Source of the DNA: Myxococcus stipitatus
GTDB lineage: Bacteria > Myxococcota > Myxococcia > Myxococcales > Myxococcaceae
Length of the DNA stretch: 64,000 bases
Assembly: GCF_021412625.1 (NCBI RefSeq)
Contig: NZ_JAKCFI010000001.1
Coordinates: forward strand, 1-64,000
Direction of reading: 5' to 3'
The notes under the pieces are model-generated. The model ran no database searches. It saw nothing but the letters and a program-made list of their open reading frames with translations, and was not told where the DNA came from. Position numbers and translations under genes: made by a program. Shown piece by piece: positions 34,488 through 43,813 of this stretch (position 1 is its first letter; the number at the start of each line of letters is the position of its first letter).

Positions 34488-34991
34488 ATGCTCCCGGAGG
34501 ATGAGGGCCCGGAGGCCGTCCAGCGCGCCACGGACGCGGCCCTGAAGCTGCTCGGCGCACGCGCCCGCACCCGCCACGAACTCGACGCCTCCCTGGAGAA
34601 GAAGGGCTTCGGCCCCGCCACGCGCGCCGCGGCCCTGGCGAAGCTCGTGGACTGGGGGTACCTCGACGACGCGAGGTTCGGCCAACAACGCGCCGCCGCG
34701 CTCCTGCGCGACGGCAAGGGCCCCGGCGCCGTGCTCCAGCGTCTGTCCGCGCATGGACTGTCTGACGACGAGGCCCGGGAGGCGCTCGCGGACGCCAGCG
34801 CCGAGGTGGACTTCGACGCCCCTGCGGCCGCGCGCGCGGTGCTGGAGAAGCGGGGCCTGGCGGGCCGCCCCTCCGACGGGAAGGCATGGGCGAGGGCCGC
34901 ACGCCTCCTGTCGGGCCGTGGCTTCTCGCCGGACGTCGTCCAGCAGGTACTCGGCGAAGCTCCACTGGACCCCTCGGGGCGGGACGAATAG
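34488..34991 (+). CDS. recX: regulatory protein RecX
   Basis: A 167-residue RecX, which binds RecA filaments and modulates RecA activity. It has the three-helix repeats LLGARARTRHELDASLEKKG, LVDWGYLDDARFGQQRA and LLSGRGFSPDVVQQVLGE. recA itself is not in the window. It is 10 bp before the BamD gene's ATG, in the same direction. Confidence 0.88.
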   Translation: MLPEDEGPEAVQRATDAALKLLGARARTRHELDASLEKKGFGPATRAAALAKLVDWGYLDDARFGQQRAAALLRDGKGPGAVLQRLSAHGLSDDEAREALADASAEVDFDAPAAARAVLEKRGLAGRPSDGKAWARAARLLSGRGFSPDVVQQVLGEAPLDPSGRDE

Positions 34992-35001
34992 CGTGCCGGC
35001 G

Positions 35002-35778
35002 ATGCGTTCCGTCGTCGCCTTCCTGACCGCCGTCCTCCTCATCTCCTCCGGCTGCGCCTCCCTCTCCGGGAGCCAGGGCGGGGAGCCCGATTACGCCGCC
35101 ACCGCCGAGGAGAACCTCCGGCTGGGCTCGGAGGCCCTGGACAACAAGGACCTGCTCAAGGCCCAGAAGTACTTCGAGTACGTCCGTTCGAAGTACCCCT
35201 ACCAGGAGGCCGCGCGCGACGCGGAGCTGCGGCTGGCGGACGTGGAGTTCGCCCGCGAGGCCTTCCCCGAGGCGCGCGACCAGTTCCAGGCCTTCATCAA
35301 GCTGCACCCCACCCACCCCAAGGTGGACTACGCCGCCTACCGCTCCGCCCTCACCCACGTGGAGGAGTTCCCCTCCACCTTCTTCGCGCTGCCTCCCGCC
35401 GAGGAGAAGGACCAGGTGGAGATCCGCGCCGCGCTGGCCACCATGGAGGAGTTCCTCCGCCAGTACCCGGACTCGCAATACGCCCCGGAGGCGCGCAAGC
35501 ACGCGGACGAGGCGCGCAAGCGGCTGGCCGAGCACGAGCTGTACGTCGCGCGCTTCTACCAGAAGCGTGAGCGCTGGAAGGCCGTGGCCCAGCGCCTGGA
35601 GGCGCTGCTCAGCAAGTACCCGGGCACTGTCTACGAGGAGACGGCCCTCTTCGACCTCCACGCGGCCTACCTGAAGCTCAACGACGCCAAGCGCGCCGAG
35701 GACACGCTGCGCCAGGTGCTGCGCCGCCTGCCGGGCACTCCCGCCGCGGAGAAGGCCCAGCGCATGCTGGGTTCGTGA
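35002..35778 (+). CDS. bamD: outer-membrane assembly factor BamD
   Basis: A 258-residue TPR lipoprotein of the BAM complex, which folds outer-membrane proteins together with BamA. It has signal LTAVLLISSGCAS (lipobox SSGC), then TPR segments such as GSEALDNKDLLKAQKYFEYV and DQFQAFIKLHPTHPKVDYAAY, characteristic of BamD. ATG at 35002 is 10 bp after recX; a GTG at 34993 is an alternative. Its TGA overlaps the following GTG start (GTGA), so the next protein is probably made in the same operon. Confidence 0.9.
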   Translation: MRSVVAFLTAVLLISSGCASLSGSQGGEPDYAATAEENLRLGSEALDNKDLLKAQKYFEYVRSKYPYQEAARDAELRLADVEFAREAFPEARDQFQAFIKLHPTHPKVDYAAYRSALTHVEEFPSTFFALPPAEEKDQVEIRAALATMEEFLRQYPDSQYAPEARKHADEARKRLAEHELYVARFYQKRERWKAVAQRLEALLSKYPGTVYEETALFDLHAAYLKLNDAKRAEDTLRQVLRRLPGTPAAEKAQRMLGS

Positions 35779-36479
35779 GGTCCACCGAGCAGTGGAGCCG
35801 CCTGGGCGGCCTGGTCATCGCCGGGCTGGCGGTGGCCGCCGCCTGCGCGGTGCTCGTCCCCCGGCTCTTGGGCTTCGCCGCGGGGCCGGAGGCGGAGGTC
35901 ATCACCGCCCTCAAGGAGGCCGAGTCCCACGGCGTCTCGCTCGAGGTCCCCGGGGCCGTGGCGCCCCTGGTGTCACGGACCGTGCGCTTCGCCCGCATCA
36001 CCGTCGTCGTCGCCCCGGACGGCCGGTCCGCGGAGGCCATGGCCACCCTCGACTTCGAGGGGACGCTGGGGGCCACCCGCGTGGGCACCGCCGGCGTGGA
36101 GCGCGTCCCCTTCGTCTACCGGGACGGCGGCTGGCGCCCCCGGACCACCATCGCGCCCCGGTTGGTGGCCGTGGTGACGGCCCTGGAGGCCCGGAGGAGG
36201 GGAGTGGAGGCGGCGGACGCGGAAGTCCTGTCGCGCCTCGCGGGGCCCGGGATTCCGGGGCCGGGCGGCGCCGAGTGGGACTCACTGAAGTCGACGCGAG
36301 GACGCGTCTATCGGGCCGAGGCGTGGTACATCCGGTTGGAGCGGGAGGACGCGGTCGTCACGGAGCACTGGCGGTTGCAGGGCTCCCTCCCGTCAAGGCC
36401 GGTGGATACCCGGGGTCAACGGGCCTTGTCGCTCACCCTTCACGGTGACGAATTCTTGTTTTCGCCCGGGCTCATGTAG
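35775..36479 (+). CDS. membrane-anchored hypothetical protein downstream of bamD
   Basis: A 234-residue protein starting at a GTG that overlaps the BamD stop (GTGA). One N-terminal membrane segment (LGGLVIAGLAVAAACAVLV) anchors a beta-rich periplasmic part. No family is recognised. The coupling to bamD suggests an envelope role, which is inference only. Confidence 0.7.
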   Translation: MRSTEQWSRLGGLVIAGLAVAAACAVLVPRLLGFAAGPEAEVITALKEAESHGVSLEVPGAVAPLVSRTVRFARITVVVAPDGRSAEAMATLDFEGTLGATRVGTAGVERVPFVYRDGGWRPRTTIAPRLVAVVTALEARRRGVEAADAEVLSRLAGPGIPGPGGAEWDSLKSTRGRVYRAEAWYIRLEREDAVVTEHWRLQGSLPSRPVDTRGQRALSLTLHGDEFLFSPGLM

Positions 36480-36520
36480 GCTACCCGCGTCGGAGGCAGG
36501 GCCCGAGGACGGGCCGAGTC

Positions 36521-37243
36521 ATGGAAGAGCCCCTCAAGCAGCTACTGACCCTCGGGCGCGGCTACTTCGAGAAGAAGCAGTACGCCCAGGCCGAGCAGTA
36601 CCTCGCGAAGATCGTCGAGACGCATCCGACGTTCGCGGACGTATTCAACATGCTCGGCATCATCTACCACGACCAGGGCCAGTTCGCCCGGGCGCAGCGG
36701 GCCTTCGAGTCCGCGCTGAACCTCAATCCGGCCTATACCGAAGCGGCGCTGAACCTCGCGGTCATCTACAACGACATGGGCAAGTACGCCGAGGCGAAGG
36801 AGGTCTATCAGGCCGCCCTCTCCCGGCAGAAGACGGGCCCAGGCGAACTCGACCCCTACGTCGAGAAGAAGATCGCCAACATGTACGGCGAGATCGGCGA
36901 CGTGTACGCCTCGAGCGGGGCCTGGCAGAAGGCCATCGAGGAGTACCGCCGCGCGCTCGGCCTGTGCCCGCAGTTCGTGGACATCCGCCTCAAGCTGGGC
37001 AACGCCCTGCGCGACGCGGGTGACAACGCCGCGGCGCTCGCCGAGTACGAGCAGGTCATCGCGCAGAACCCGTCCTTCCTCCCCGGCCGTATCCAGTATG
37101 GCGTGGCGCTGTATTCGGCGGGGCGCAGGACGGAGGCTGTGCAGGTCTGGGAGGACGTGCTCGCGCGCAGCCCGGACAACAAGAGCGCGCAGATGTACCT
37201 CAACCTGGTGAAGGACCCCGGCAAGGTGGATCAGGCGGGGTGA
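36521..37243 (+). CDS. TPR-repeat protein
   Basis: A 240-residue protein made almost wholly of TPR units: GRGYFEKKQYAQAEQYLAKI, FADVFNMLGIIYHDQGQF, EAALNLAVIYNDMGKYAEAK, YGEIGDVYASSGAWQKAIEE and RIQYGVALYSAGRRTEAVQV. No signal peptide, so it is likely a cytoplasmic scaffold. It is 41 bp after the preceding gene. The following FHA gene overlaps its stop, which suggests they work together. Confidence 0.85.
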   Translation: MEEPLKQLLTLGRGYFEKKQYAQAEQYLAKIVETHPTFADVFNMLGIIYHDQGQFARAQRAFESALNLNPAYTEAALNLAVIYNDMGKYAEAKEVYQAALSRQKTGPGELDPYVEKKIANMYGEIGDVYASSGAWQKAIEEYRRALGLCPQFVDIRLKLGNALRDAGDNAAALAEYEQVIAQNPSFLPGRIQYGVALYSAGRRTEAVQVWEDVLARSPDNKSAQMYLNLVKDPGKVDQAG

Positions 37244-38184
37244 TGACCATGGACATTTCGAAGAGCTTTGCCCTGAAGTTCATCTCCGGGAAGTACCAGG
37301 GCGGCGAGTTCCCGCTGAAGGCGGACAAGCACATCGTCATCGGCCGCTCCAGCGAGCTGGACATGGTCCTCGTCGAGGACATGGTCTCGCGCAAGCACGC
37401 GAAGATCAGCTTCGCCGAGGGGAAGATCACCATCGAGGACCTGGGGTCGACCAACGGCACCTTCGTCAACGGCGAGAAGGTGAAGCAGGCGCGCCTCAAG
37501 GAGGGGGACCGCATCCTCATCGGCACCTCCATCCTCAAGCTGGTGCACCAGGGCGCCGACGGCGCCAACGTGGACGAGAGCCTGGCCAAGCAGAAGCTGG
37601 AGGAGGCCGCCGCCGCCCAGGCCGCGCGCACCACCACCAAGGGCAGCTCCATGACGGGGAAGATCGAGGAGATCCCCCTCCCGGACCTGCTCCAGCTCTT
37701 CCACACGTCGAAGAAGAACGGCGTCCTGGTGGTCAACAGCACCCAGGAGGGGAAGATCTACCTGCGCCAGGGCCGCGTGTACTACGCGGTCATCAACGAG
37801 AACCACAACCTGGGGCCGCAGAAGAGCTTCAACCGCATCATCACCTGGGAGTCGGGCGACTTCGAGCTGCGTCCCGCCGACAGCCAGGAGTTCATGGTGG
37901 AGCTGGACTCGTCCACGGAGGCGCTGCTGATGGACGCGCTCCGTCAGCTCGACGAACTCAAGCGCCTCCAGCCGAGCCTGCCGGCGCCGGAGGCCACGCT
38001 CCAGCTGGCCATCCCCTTGGGGCCGTCGCTCAAGGAGCTGACGCCGGAGCTGCTGGACGTGCTCCAGCTGGTCATCAACACGGGCAGCCTGGCCGGAGTG
38101 CTGGACCGGGCGGACGCCGACGACGTCATCACCGCCGAGGCGCTGGTGCAGCTCATCAAGCGCGAGTACGTACGCATCAGTTGA
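37240..38184 (+). CDS. FHA-DUF4388 regulatory protein
   Basis: A 314-residue protein. The N-terminal FHA domain (residues about 10-110) has IVIGRSSELDMVLVEDMVSR and EDLGSTNGTFVNGEKVKQ, with the Arg, Ser and Asn needed for phosphothreonine binding. A central DUF4388 (PATAN) domain follows: SMTGKIEEIPLPDLLQLFHT, KIYLRQGRVYYAVI. The C-terminal part is helical. Such proteins read Ser/Thr kinase signals in myxobacteria. Start may be the GTG 37240 or ATG 37243; both overlap the TPR stop. Confidence 0.85.
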   Translation: MMTMDISKSFALKFISGKYQGGEFPLKADKHIVIGRSSELDMVLVEDMVSRKHAKISFAEGKITIEDLGSTNGTFVNGEKVKQARLKEGDRILIGTSILKLVHQGADGANVDESLAKQKLEEAAAAQAARTTTKGSSMTGKIEEIPLPDLLQLFHTSKKNGVLVVNSTQEGKIYLRQGRVYYAVINENHNLGPQKSFNRIITWESGDFELRPADSQEFMVELDSSTEALLMDALRQLDELKRLQPSLPAPEATLQLAIPLGPSLKELTPELLDVLQLVINTGSLAGVLDRADADDVITAEALVQLIKREYVRIS

Positions 38185-38230
38185 CGTGAGGGTCCGCTCC
38201 CCGGGCGGACCTCGCATGGGGAGCGGAACC

Positions 38231-39289
38231 ATGGCGGACGAGAAGGCGGTGAAGGCCCGGCGCCTCACCGAGATGAGTCATTGCGCGGGCTGCGCCGCGA
38301 AGCTGAAGGCGTCCGAGCTGTCCGACATCCTCGGTCAGCTCAGGCCCGCGAAGGCGCCCCAGGCGCTGGTGGGCTTCGCCACCAACGACGACGCGGCCGT
38401 CTACAAGCTGGCGCCGGGCATGGCGGTGGTGGAGACGGTCGACTTCTTCCCGCCCGTGGTGGACGACCCGTTCCAGTTCGGCGCCATCGCCGCGGCGAAC
38501 GCGCTGTCGGACATCTACGCCATGGGCGCCAGGCCCCTGTTCGCGCTCAACCTGGTGTGCTTCCCGGACGAGCTGCCCCGGTCCGTGTTGTCGAAGATCC
38601 TGGCGGGCGGCCAGTCCAAGGCGGACGAGGCGGGCGTCCCCATCCTCGGCGGGCACAGCATCCGCGACCCGGAGCCCAAGTTCGGCATGGCCGTCACCGG
38701 CGTGGTGCACCCGAAGAAGGTGCTCACCAACGCGGGGGCGAAGCCGGGGGACGTGCTGCTGTTGACCAAGCCGCTGGGCACGGGCATCGCCACCACCGCC
38801 ATCAAACGGGGCGTGGCGTCGAAGGAGCTGGCCAAGCGGGTGATGGCGCTCATGGCCACGCTCAACCGCGCCGCGGGCGAGGTGTTCGCGTCCGGGAAGT
38901 TCAAGGTGAACGCCCTCACCGACGTGACGGGTTACGGGCTCCTGGGTCACCTGCTGGAGATGATGACCGGGGCGAAGACGCGCGCGGCGCTGGACCTGGA
39001 GCGCATCCCCCTCATCGCGGACGTGCCCGCGCTGGCCGAGGGAGGCGTGGTGCCCGGAGGGACCAGGTCCAACCTCGAGCACGTGAAGAAGAAGGTGCGC
39101 TTCCCCAAGGGCCTGCCGGACGCCATCCAGTGGGTGCTCGCGGACGCGCAGACCAACGGCGGGCTGCTCGCCAGCGTGCCGGCGCGCGACGCGCTGAAGG
39201 CGCTCAAGGCGCTGGAGAAGGCGGGCGTGGACGCGGCCCTCGTCGGCGAGGTGCGGGCGGGGCGGCCGGGCATCGACGTCATCGGCTGA
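38231..39289 (+). CDS. selD: selenide, water dikinase
   Basis: A 352-residue SelD, which makes selenophosphate from selenide and ATP for selenocysteine or selenouridine synthesis. The N-terminal segment TEMSHCAGCAAKLK aligns with E. coli SHGAGCGCK: the essential Cys17 is kept, the dispensable Cys19 is Ala and an extra Cys replaces Gly14. Downstream are FATNDDAAVYK, AAANALSDIYAMGARPLFAL and the GHSIRDPEPKFG, TDVTGYGLLGH loops. The ATG 38231, preceded by GGGGAG at 8 bp, is chosen over 38216. No selenoprotein gene is seen here. Confidence 0.93.
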   Translation: MADEKAVKARRLTEMSHCAGCAAKLKASELSDILGQLRPAKAPQALVGFATNDDAAVYKLAPGMAVVETVDFFPPVVDDPFQFGAIAAANALSDIYAMGARPLFALNLVCFPDELPRSVLSKILAGGQSKADEAGVPILGGHSIRDPEPKFGMAVTGVVHPKKVLTNAGAKPGDVLLLTKPLGTGIATTAIKRGVASKELAKRVMALMATLNRAAGEVFASGKFKVNALTDVTGYGLLGHLLEMMTGAKTRAALDLERIPLIADVPALAEGGVVPGGTRSNLEHVKKKVRFPKGLPDAIQWVLADAQTNGGLLASVPARDALKALKALEKAGVDAALVGEVRAGRPGIDVIG

Positions 39290-39352
39290 ACAGCGCCGTC
39301 CCGGGCGGGGATTTCGCGCCCGGGGTGGGCCTCCGCTAGCATGCCTCCCGGC

Positions 39353-40162
39353 ATGACGCTGTCGCTCCGCCCCCTCGTCGCCGTCCTCGTGTTGTGCTGT
39401 CTCCTCCCCGTCCCCTCCGGGGCGGGCGAGCGCCCCGCGCGCATCGTCATCGACCCGGGACATGGCGGGGTGAAGGAGGGCGCCAAGGGGCCGGGGGCGC
39501 TGCGCGAGAAGGAGGTGGCGCTCCAGATCGCGCTGCGGCTGAGGGCGAAGCTGGAGGCGGCGGGCGGCGACGTGTACCTGACGCGCGAGCGGGACGCGCT
39601 GGTGTCGCTCACCGAGCGCGTGGCGATGACCAACGACCACGGCGCCGACCTCTTCATCTCCATCCACGCCAACTCCATGCCCACCCCGCGCATGCGCGCG
39701 CGCACCGAGGGCATCGAGACCTACTTCCTGTCCGCGAGCGCCTCTGGCGAGGCCGCGCTCGCGGTGGCGGACCGGGAGAACGCGGAGGCGCCCATGTCCC
39801 GCGCCTCGCGCGGCGACTCGACGCTGGCCCTCATCCTCGACGACCTGGTGCGCACGGAGGCGCACGCGGACTCCTCGCGGCTGGCCTACGCCATCCACCC
39901 CCGGCTCATCGCCCGCACGCGCGGCGCGGACCGGGGCGTCCAGCAGGCACCGTTCTTCGTGCTCTCCGGGGTGGAGTGCCCCGCCGTCCTCGTCGAGGTG
40001 GGCTACATCTCGCATCCCGAGGAGGGCGTGCGGCTGGCGCGCGAGGACTACCAGGAGAAGCTGGCCGAGGCCATCAGTGAAGGCGTGCTGGCCTTCCTGC
40101 GTGACAGCCGGCGCCGGGACGCCTCCCGGCCCCCCCGGGTGGCGGGCTCGTCGACGCCCTGA
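39353..40162 (+). CDS. N-acetylmuramoyl-L-alanine amidase (Amidase_3)
   Basis: A 269-residue peptidoglycan amidase. It has a signal peptide (SLRPLVAVLVLCCLLPVPSGAG), then IVIDPGHGGVKEGAKG with the zinc His, Glu in LREKEVALQI, His in ISIHANSMP, and the catalytic Glu in VLVEVGYISHPEEG. It cleaves the bond between MurNAc and L-Ala, for cell separation or predation-linked wall work. The start may be 39341 instead. It is upstream of rph by about 90 bp. Confidence 0.9.
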   Translation: MTLSLRPLVAVLVLCCLLPVPSGAGERPARIVIDPGHGGVKEGAKGPGALREKEVALQIALRLRAKLEAAGGDVYLTRERDALVSLTERVAMTNDHGADLFISIHANSMPTPRMRARTEGIETYFLSASASGEAALAVADRENAEAPMSRASRGDSTLALILDDLVRTEAHADSSRLAYAIHPRLIARTRGADRGVQQAPFFVLSGVECPAVLVEVGYISHPEEGVRLAREDYQEKLAEAISEGVLAFLRDSRRRDASRPPRVAGSSTP

Positions 40163-40251
40163 GTCGTCACGGGGGCGTGAAGTCGGACGACCCTCGCGCC
40201 GCGTGGCTCTGGTAGAGAAGGGGCGCCTTCCTCCCTTTCCAGGAGACCGCC

Positions 40252-40965
40252 GTGCGTTCCTTCCAACGTGGTGCACTGGACCTTCGCCCCGTCACCCTCA
40301 CCCCCGGAGTCACGCGCTACGCGGAGGGCTCCGTGCAGGTGGAGTTCGGCCACACCCGGGTGCTCGTCACCTGCTCCACCGAGGAGCGCGTCCCGCCCCA
40401 CCTGGTGGGCAAGGGCACCGGCTGGGTGACGGCGGAGTACGGCATGCTCCCGCGCGCCACGCACACGCGCAGCCAGCGCGAGGCGGCCAAGGGCAAGCAG
40501 TCCGGACGCACCATGGAAATCCAGCGGCTCATCGGCCGCTCGCTGCGCGCCGCGGTGGACCTGTCCACGCTGGGCCCGCGCACGCTCACGCTCGACTGCG
40601 ACGTGCTCCAGGCGGACGGTGGCACGCGCACCGCGTCCATCACCGGCGCGTACGTGGCCATGGTGCTCGCGCTGCGCTCGCTGCAGAAGCAGGGCGTCAT
40701 CAGCAAGCTGCCCAAGCTGACGCCGCTGGCGGCGGTGTCCGTGGGCGTGGTGGGCGGCGAGGTGCGCGTGGACCTGGACTACGAGGAGGACTCCAAGGCG
40801 GACGTGGACCTGAACATCGTCGCCACCGGTGACGGCCGCATGGTGGAGGTGCAGGGCACCGCGGAGCACCAGCTCTTCGACCGCAAGACGCTGGACGCGA
40901 TGCTCGACGGCGGGCTGGCCGCCATCCAGCAGCTGGTGGCCGCGCAGGCGAAGGTGCTGGAATGA
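40252..40965 (+). CDS. rph: ribonuclease PH
   Basis: A 237-residue phosphorolytic exoribonuclease that trims tRNA 3' ends. It has [21 protein letters not shown], the [24 protein letters not shown] phosphate loop ([20 protein letters not shown] in part), [20 protein letters not shown] and [12 protein letters not shown]. It starts at a GTG at 40252. Its stop overlaps rdgB (ATGA). It precedes a tRNA cluster. Confidence 0.95.
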   Translation: MRSFQRGALDLRPVTLTPGVTRYAEGSVQVEFGHTRVLVTCSTEERVPPHLVGKGTGWVTAEYGMLPRATHTRSQREAAKGKQSGRTMEIQRLIGRSLRAAVDLSTLGPRTLTLDCDVLQADGGTRTASITGAYVAMVLALRSLQKQGVISKLPKLTPLAAVSVGVVGGEVRVDLDYEEDSKADVDLNIVATGDGRMVEVQGTAEHQLFDRKTLDAMLDGGLAAIQQLVAAQAKVLE

Positions 40966-41555
40966 GCGCGGGCCGTCCCCGGCTCCTGTTCGCCACCACC
41001 AACAAGGGCAAGCTGCGCGAGCTGCGGGAGCTGGTCGGGGACGCGGTGGAGGTGGTGTCGCTGGCGGACCTGCCGCCGGTGCCGGAGCCGGAGGAGGACG
41101 GGGACACCTTCGAGGCGAACGCGGTGAAGAAGGCGCTCGAGTACGCGCGCGCCACCGGGCTGCCCGCGCTGGCGGACGACTCCGGGCTGTGCGTGGACGC
41201 GCTCGACGGCCGCCCCGGCGTGCTGTCCGCCCGCTACGCGGAAGGCGACGACAAGGCCCGCTACGAGAAGCTGCTGGGCGAGCTGACCGGCGTCCCGGAC
41301 GACAGGCGCACGGCGTCGTTCCGCTGCGCGCTGGCGCTGGCGTGGCCGGACGGGCGCACGCACGTGGAGGAGGGGCGGTGCGAGGGCCGCATCGGCCACG
41401 CGCCCCGGGGCGCGCACGGCTTCGGCTACGACCCCGTGTTCGTCTTCCCGGACACGGGCAGGACGATGTCGGAGCTCACGTCCGAGGAGAAATCGGCCGT
41501 CTCCCATCGCGGCGCCGCCTTCCGGAAGATGAAGCCGCGGCTGCTGGCGCTCTGA
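40962..41555 (+). CDS. rdgB: XTP/dITP pyrophosphatase RdgB
   Basis: A 197-residue Ham1-family enzyme that hydrolyses dITP, XTP and similar deaminated nucleotides. Signatures: [63 protein letters not shown] and [15 protein letters not shown]. It is translationally coupled to rph, a usual partnership in bacteria. Confidence 0.96.
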   Translation: MSAGRPRLLFATTNKGKLRELRELVGDAVEVVSLADLPPVPEPEEDGDTFEANAVKKALEYARATGLPALADDSGLCVDALDGRPGVLSARYAEGDDKARYEKLLGELTGVPDDRRTASFRCALALAWPDGRTHVEEGRCEGRIGHAPRGAHGFGYDPVFVFPDTGRTMSELTSEEKSAVSHRGAAFRKMKPRLLAL

Positions 41556-41648
41556 CGGACGCCTGGCGCGTGTTGACGGACAGGCGTCGTCAGCCACGTT
41601 GGCCTTGCGCGTCCGTCCGGGATGGTTCAACAATGCCGCACGACTTTT

Positions 41649-41723
<75 letters not shown>

Positions 41724-41758
41724 TTGACGTAACGTTGTGGATGCAGGCGGCCCGGCCA

Positions 41759-41835
41759 GCTCCAATAGCTCAGCTGGATAGAGCACCGACCTTCTAAGTC
41801 GGGGGTCGCAGGTTCGAGTCCTGCTTGGGGCGCCA
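41759..41835 (+). tRNA. tRNA-Arg(TCT)
   Basis: A 77-nt cloverleaf including an encoded CCA. Acceptor GCTCCAA pairs with TTGGGGC (one G-T pair), anticodon stem CCGAC/GTCGG with loop CTTCTAA (anticodon TCT, reads AGA/AGG), T-loop TTCGAGT. Confidence 0.95.
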
Positions 41836-41921
41836 ACCTGCTGTGCAGCACATTTGGGCCTTGTAACGGCCCCGGTTTCCGCGATAGGGAAGCCGCCGCT
41901 TCAAACGCCGTAGGCAGTGAC

Positions 41922-41996
41922 GGCGGCCATAGCTCAACTGGTTAGAGCGCCGGACTGTGACTCCGGAGGTTACCGGTTCGACCCCGGTTGGCCGCC
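41922..41996 (+). tRNA. tRNA-His(GTG)
   Basis: A 75-nt cloverleaf with the extra 5' G(-1) paired with C73 that marks tRNA-His. Acceptor GCGGCCA/TGGCCGC, anticodon loop CTGTGAC (anticodon GTG), T-loop TTCGACC. No encoded CCA. Confidence 0.95.
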
Positions 41997-42019
41997 CACC
42001 TTTTCCCCCTCCGTATCCT

Positions 42020-42093
42020 GCGCTCGTAGCTCAACTGGATAGAGCACTGGGCTTCGAACCCAGGGGTTGGGGGTTCAAGTCCCTCCGAGCGCG
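42020..42093 (+). tRNA. tRNA-Arg(TCG)
   Basis: A 74-nt cloverleaf with acceptor GCGCTCG/CGAGCGC, anticodon loop CTTCGAA (anticodon TCG, reads CGA/CGG), T-loop TTCAAGT. Discriminator G, CCA not encoded. The bet gene lies convergent 76 bp downstream. Confidence 0.95.
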
Positions 42094-42169
42094 CTCCCCC
42101 ATCTCGTTGGTCCGAAGCGCCCCCGCCCGATGACGGACGGAGGCGCTCCCGACGGTGGGGCTTCCCGGC

Positions 42170-43273
42170 TCAGGCCCCGTGCGTGGCGCCGTTGCCGTTC
42201 TTCTCCGCGGCGGGCACGCGGCAGCGCAGCTCCGTCTCCGCCTCCAGCGCCAGCAGGTTCTCCCGCATCGCCTTGGCCCAGCGCGCGCGGGGCTGCTCCA
42301 TCAGCTTCTCGTTCGCCAGGTCGATGCTCTCGCTGAGCTCCTCGTCGGAGAGCTCGGAGGCGGTCTTCCCCTTGTACGGGCCGAACGCCACCACCACCGC
42401 GCTCGGCTTGGGGCGCGGCGCGGGCTCCGGCGCGTCATCCTTCTCCGGCGCGGCGAGCTCCGTCGCCACCACCTTGGGGGGCAGCGGCGCCAGCGGCACG
42501 TCCACGTCCAGCCGCGCCTTGTCCTCCTTCAGCGGCGCGGGCACGGAGGGCAGGGTGGGGAAGGACGCCTTCACCGGCCCCGGACGCGCGCCCAGCACCT
42601 CGTAGGCGCCGGACGTCGCCGGCTCCGACGCGGCATCGAAGTCCTCGGCCGGCATCTCCTCGCGGACGTACAGGCCGCCGAAGGCCTCCGGGTAGGCCTT
42701 GCGCAGCGCCGCCACGCGCGCGCACTTCTCGATCATCGTCGTGGGAATCTTGGCCCACAGCGGCGTCTGCTGGACGTAGCCGCTGAAGTCCAGCCACACC
42801 ACGACGGGCAGCTTCCCGTCGCGCACCACGCGCGACCAGGCCCCCACCAGCGCGCCCTTGCGCTTGGCCGGGTTGAAGCGGTGCACCACCTCGCCCCGCC
42901 CCTGGTCCACCACGATGTCGTCCTCGGCGAACACCGCGCTGGCCTGGATGCCCTTGAAGTCCGGGAAGCGCTCGGCGCGGGCGAGCATGCCGGCCTCCGA
43001 AGGCTGGAACTCGTACTTCGTCACCCAGTTGGGGCGCTCCCGGTTGCCGATGTTCTGCCGGCGGGCCACGCAGAAGGCCTCCTTGAGGAGGGGGTCCAGC
43101 CCGCTGCGCTTGCACTGCTCGATGAAGAGGGCGAACTCGTCCTCGCTGATGCCCCTGGGGCAGATGGTGCGCCGGATGAGCTCCATGCGCTCCCGGCTCC
43201 AGCCGCCCAGCGCGGCGCCGGTGTCTTCCAGCTTCGGGGGGATGTTGGCTTCCATCTCTGTCGTCTCCTGCAT
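42170..43273 (-). CDS. Bet/RecT-family single-strand annealing protein
   Basis: A 367-residue phage-type recombinase that anneals complementary single strands. The Bet core covers residues about 30-210: FIEQCKRSGLDPLLKEAFCV, GALVGAWSRVVRDG, VVWLDFSGYVQQTPLWAK and PTTMIEKCARVAALRKAYPE followed by GGLYVREEM. The remainder has a Pro/Ala-rich stretch and an AFGPYKGKTASELSDEELSE helical tail. The ATG at 43273 is preferred to an upstream one because the first 20 residues before it are unlike the family. No exonuclease, SSB or integrase is adjacent. It lies between tRNA-Arg and tRNA-Lys, on the opposite strand. Confidence 0.85.
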   Translation of the reverse strand: MQETTEMEANIPPKLEDTGAALGGWSRERMELIRRTICPRGISEDEFALFIEQCKRSGLDPLLKEAFCVARRQNIGNRERPNWVTKYEFQPSEAGMLARAERFPDFKGIQASAVFAEDDIVVDQGRGEVVHRFNPAKRKGALVGAWSRVVRDGKLPVVVWLDFSGYVQQTPLWAKIPTTMIEKCARVAALRKAYPEAFGGLYVREEMPAEDFDAASEPATSGAYEVLGARPGPVKASFPTLPSVPAPLKEDKARLDVDVPLAPLPPKVVATELAAPEKDDAPEPAPRPKPSAVVVAFGPYKGKTASELSDEELSESIDLANEKLMEQPRARWAKAMRENLLALEAETELRCRVPAAEKNGNGATHGA

Positions 43274-43637
43274 ACGTCCTGCGCGAAAAGGGCGGACGAC
43301 CTCCGTCCGCCCGCCTGTGCCTCGGCGGCGCGACACCCCATGAGCCCTGTGCCGGTGGCGCGCACGCCCCCTCGCCCGGCGGACCGGGACGAGGGATGCG
43401 TGCCGTGGCCACGTTCAACAGGGGAGCGGGGGACGTGTTTCACGGACCCGCGGACCAGGACGCAGCCAGCCCGTCGAGCGGGCGGCGTGGCGTCACCAGG
43501 ACTGCGGGTCGTGGAGATGATCGCCCCCGGCGTGGGAATGCGCGGCGGACGAAAATAGATTTTGACAGCGCGGCCGGGCTTCTGTAGTTACCGCCGCCAC
43601 TTGGACGTCACGCAGCCGACGGGCCAAGCGAAGTGCC
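43274..43637. other. 364-bp intergenic region upstream of bet and tRNA-Lys
   Basis: No coding potential is convincing. It contains the tRNA promoter at its right end (see that entry) and must hold the bet promoter on the other strand. No attachment-site repeat of a neighbouring tRNA 3' end was found by eye. Confidence 0.5.
43562..43590 (+). promoter_or_regulatory. sigma-70-like promoter of tRNA-Lys
   Basis: TTGACA at 43562-43567, a 17-bp spacer and TAGTTA at 43585-43590. This is a strong match of the -35 and fair match of the -10; it sits 48 bp before the tRNA-Lys. Confidence 0.6.
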
Positions 43638-43710
43638 GGGAGCGTAGCTCAATTGGCAGAGCAATGGACTCTTAATCCATAGGTTGTGGGTTCGATTCCC
43701 TCCGCTCTCA
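43638..43710 (+). tRNA. tRNA-Lys(CTT)
   Basis: A 73-nt cloverleaf with acceptor GGGAGCG/CGCTCTC (one G-T), discriminator A, anticodon loop CTCTTAA (anticodon CTT), T-loop TTCGATT. Preceded by its own promoter and followed by a strong terminator. Confidence 0.95.
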
Positions 43711-43713
43711 TCA

Positions 43714-43752
43714 CGGGGTCTCTCCAGAAATGGAGAGACCCCGTTTCTTTTT
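43714..43752 (+). terminator. strong rho-independent terminator after tRNA-Lys
   Basis: A 13-bp perfect stem (43714-43726 with 43731-43743), a GAAA tetraloop and TTTCTTTTT. It ends the tRNA-Lys transcript. Confidence 0.85.
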
Positions 43753-43813
43753 CCGCCGTGCTGCCGTCCGGCGGAGGTTTCGCGGTATGACGGCGCAACT
43801 CACGCGAGCGCCC

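Noticed and set aside
42020..43273. Integration (att) site of a mobile element around bet
   Set aside because: I compared the 3' ends of the neighbouring tRNAs by eye and found no direct repeat flanking bet, and there is no integrase.
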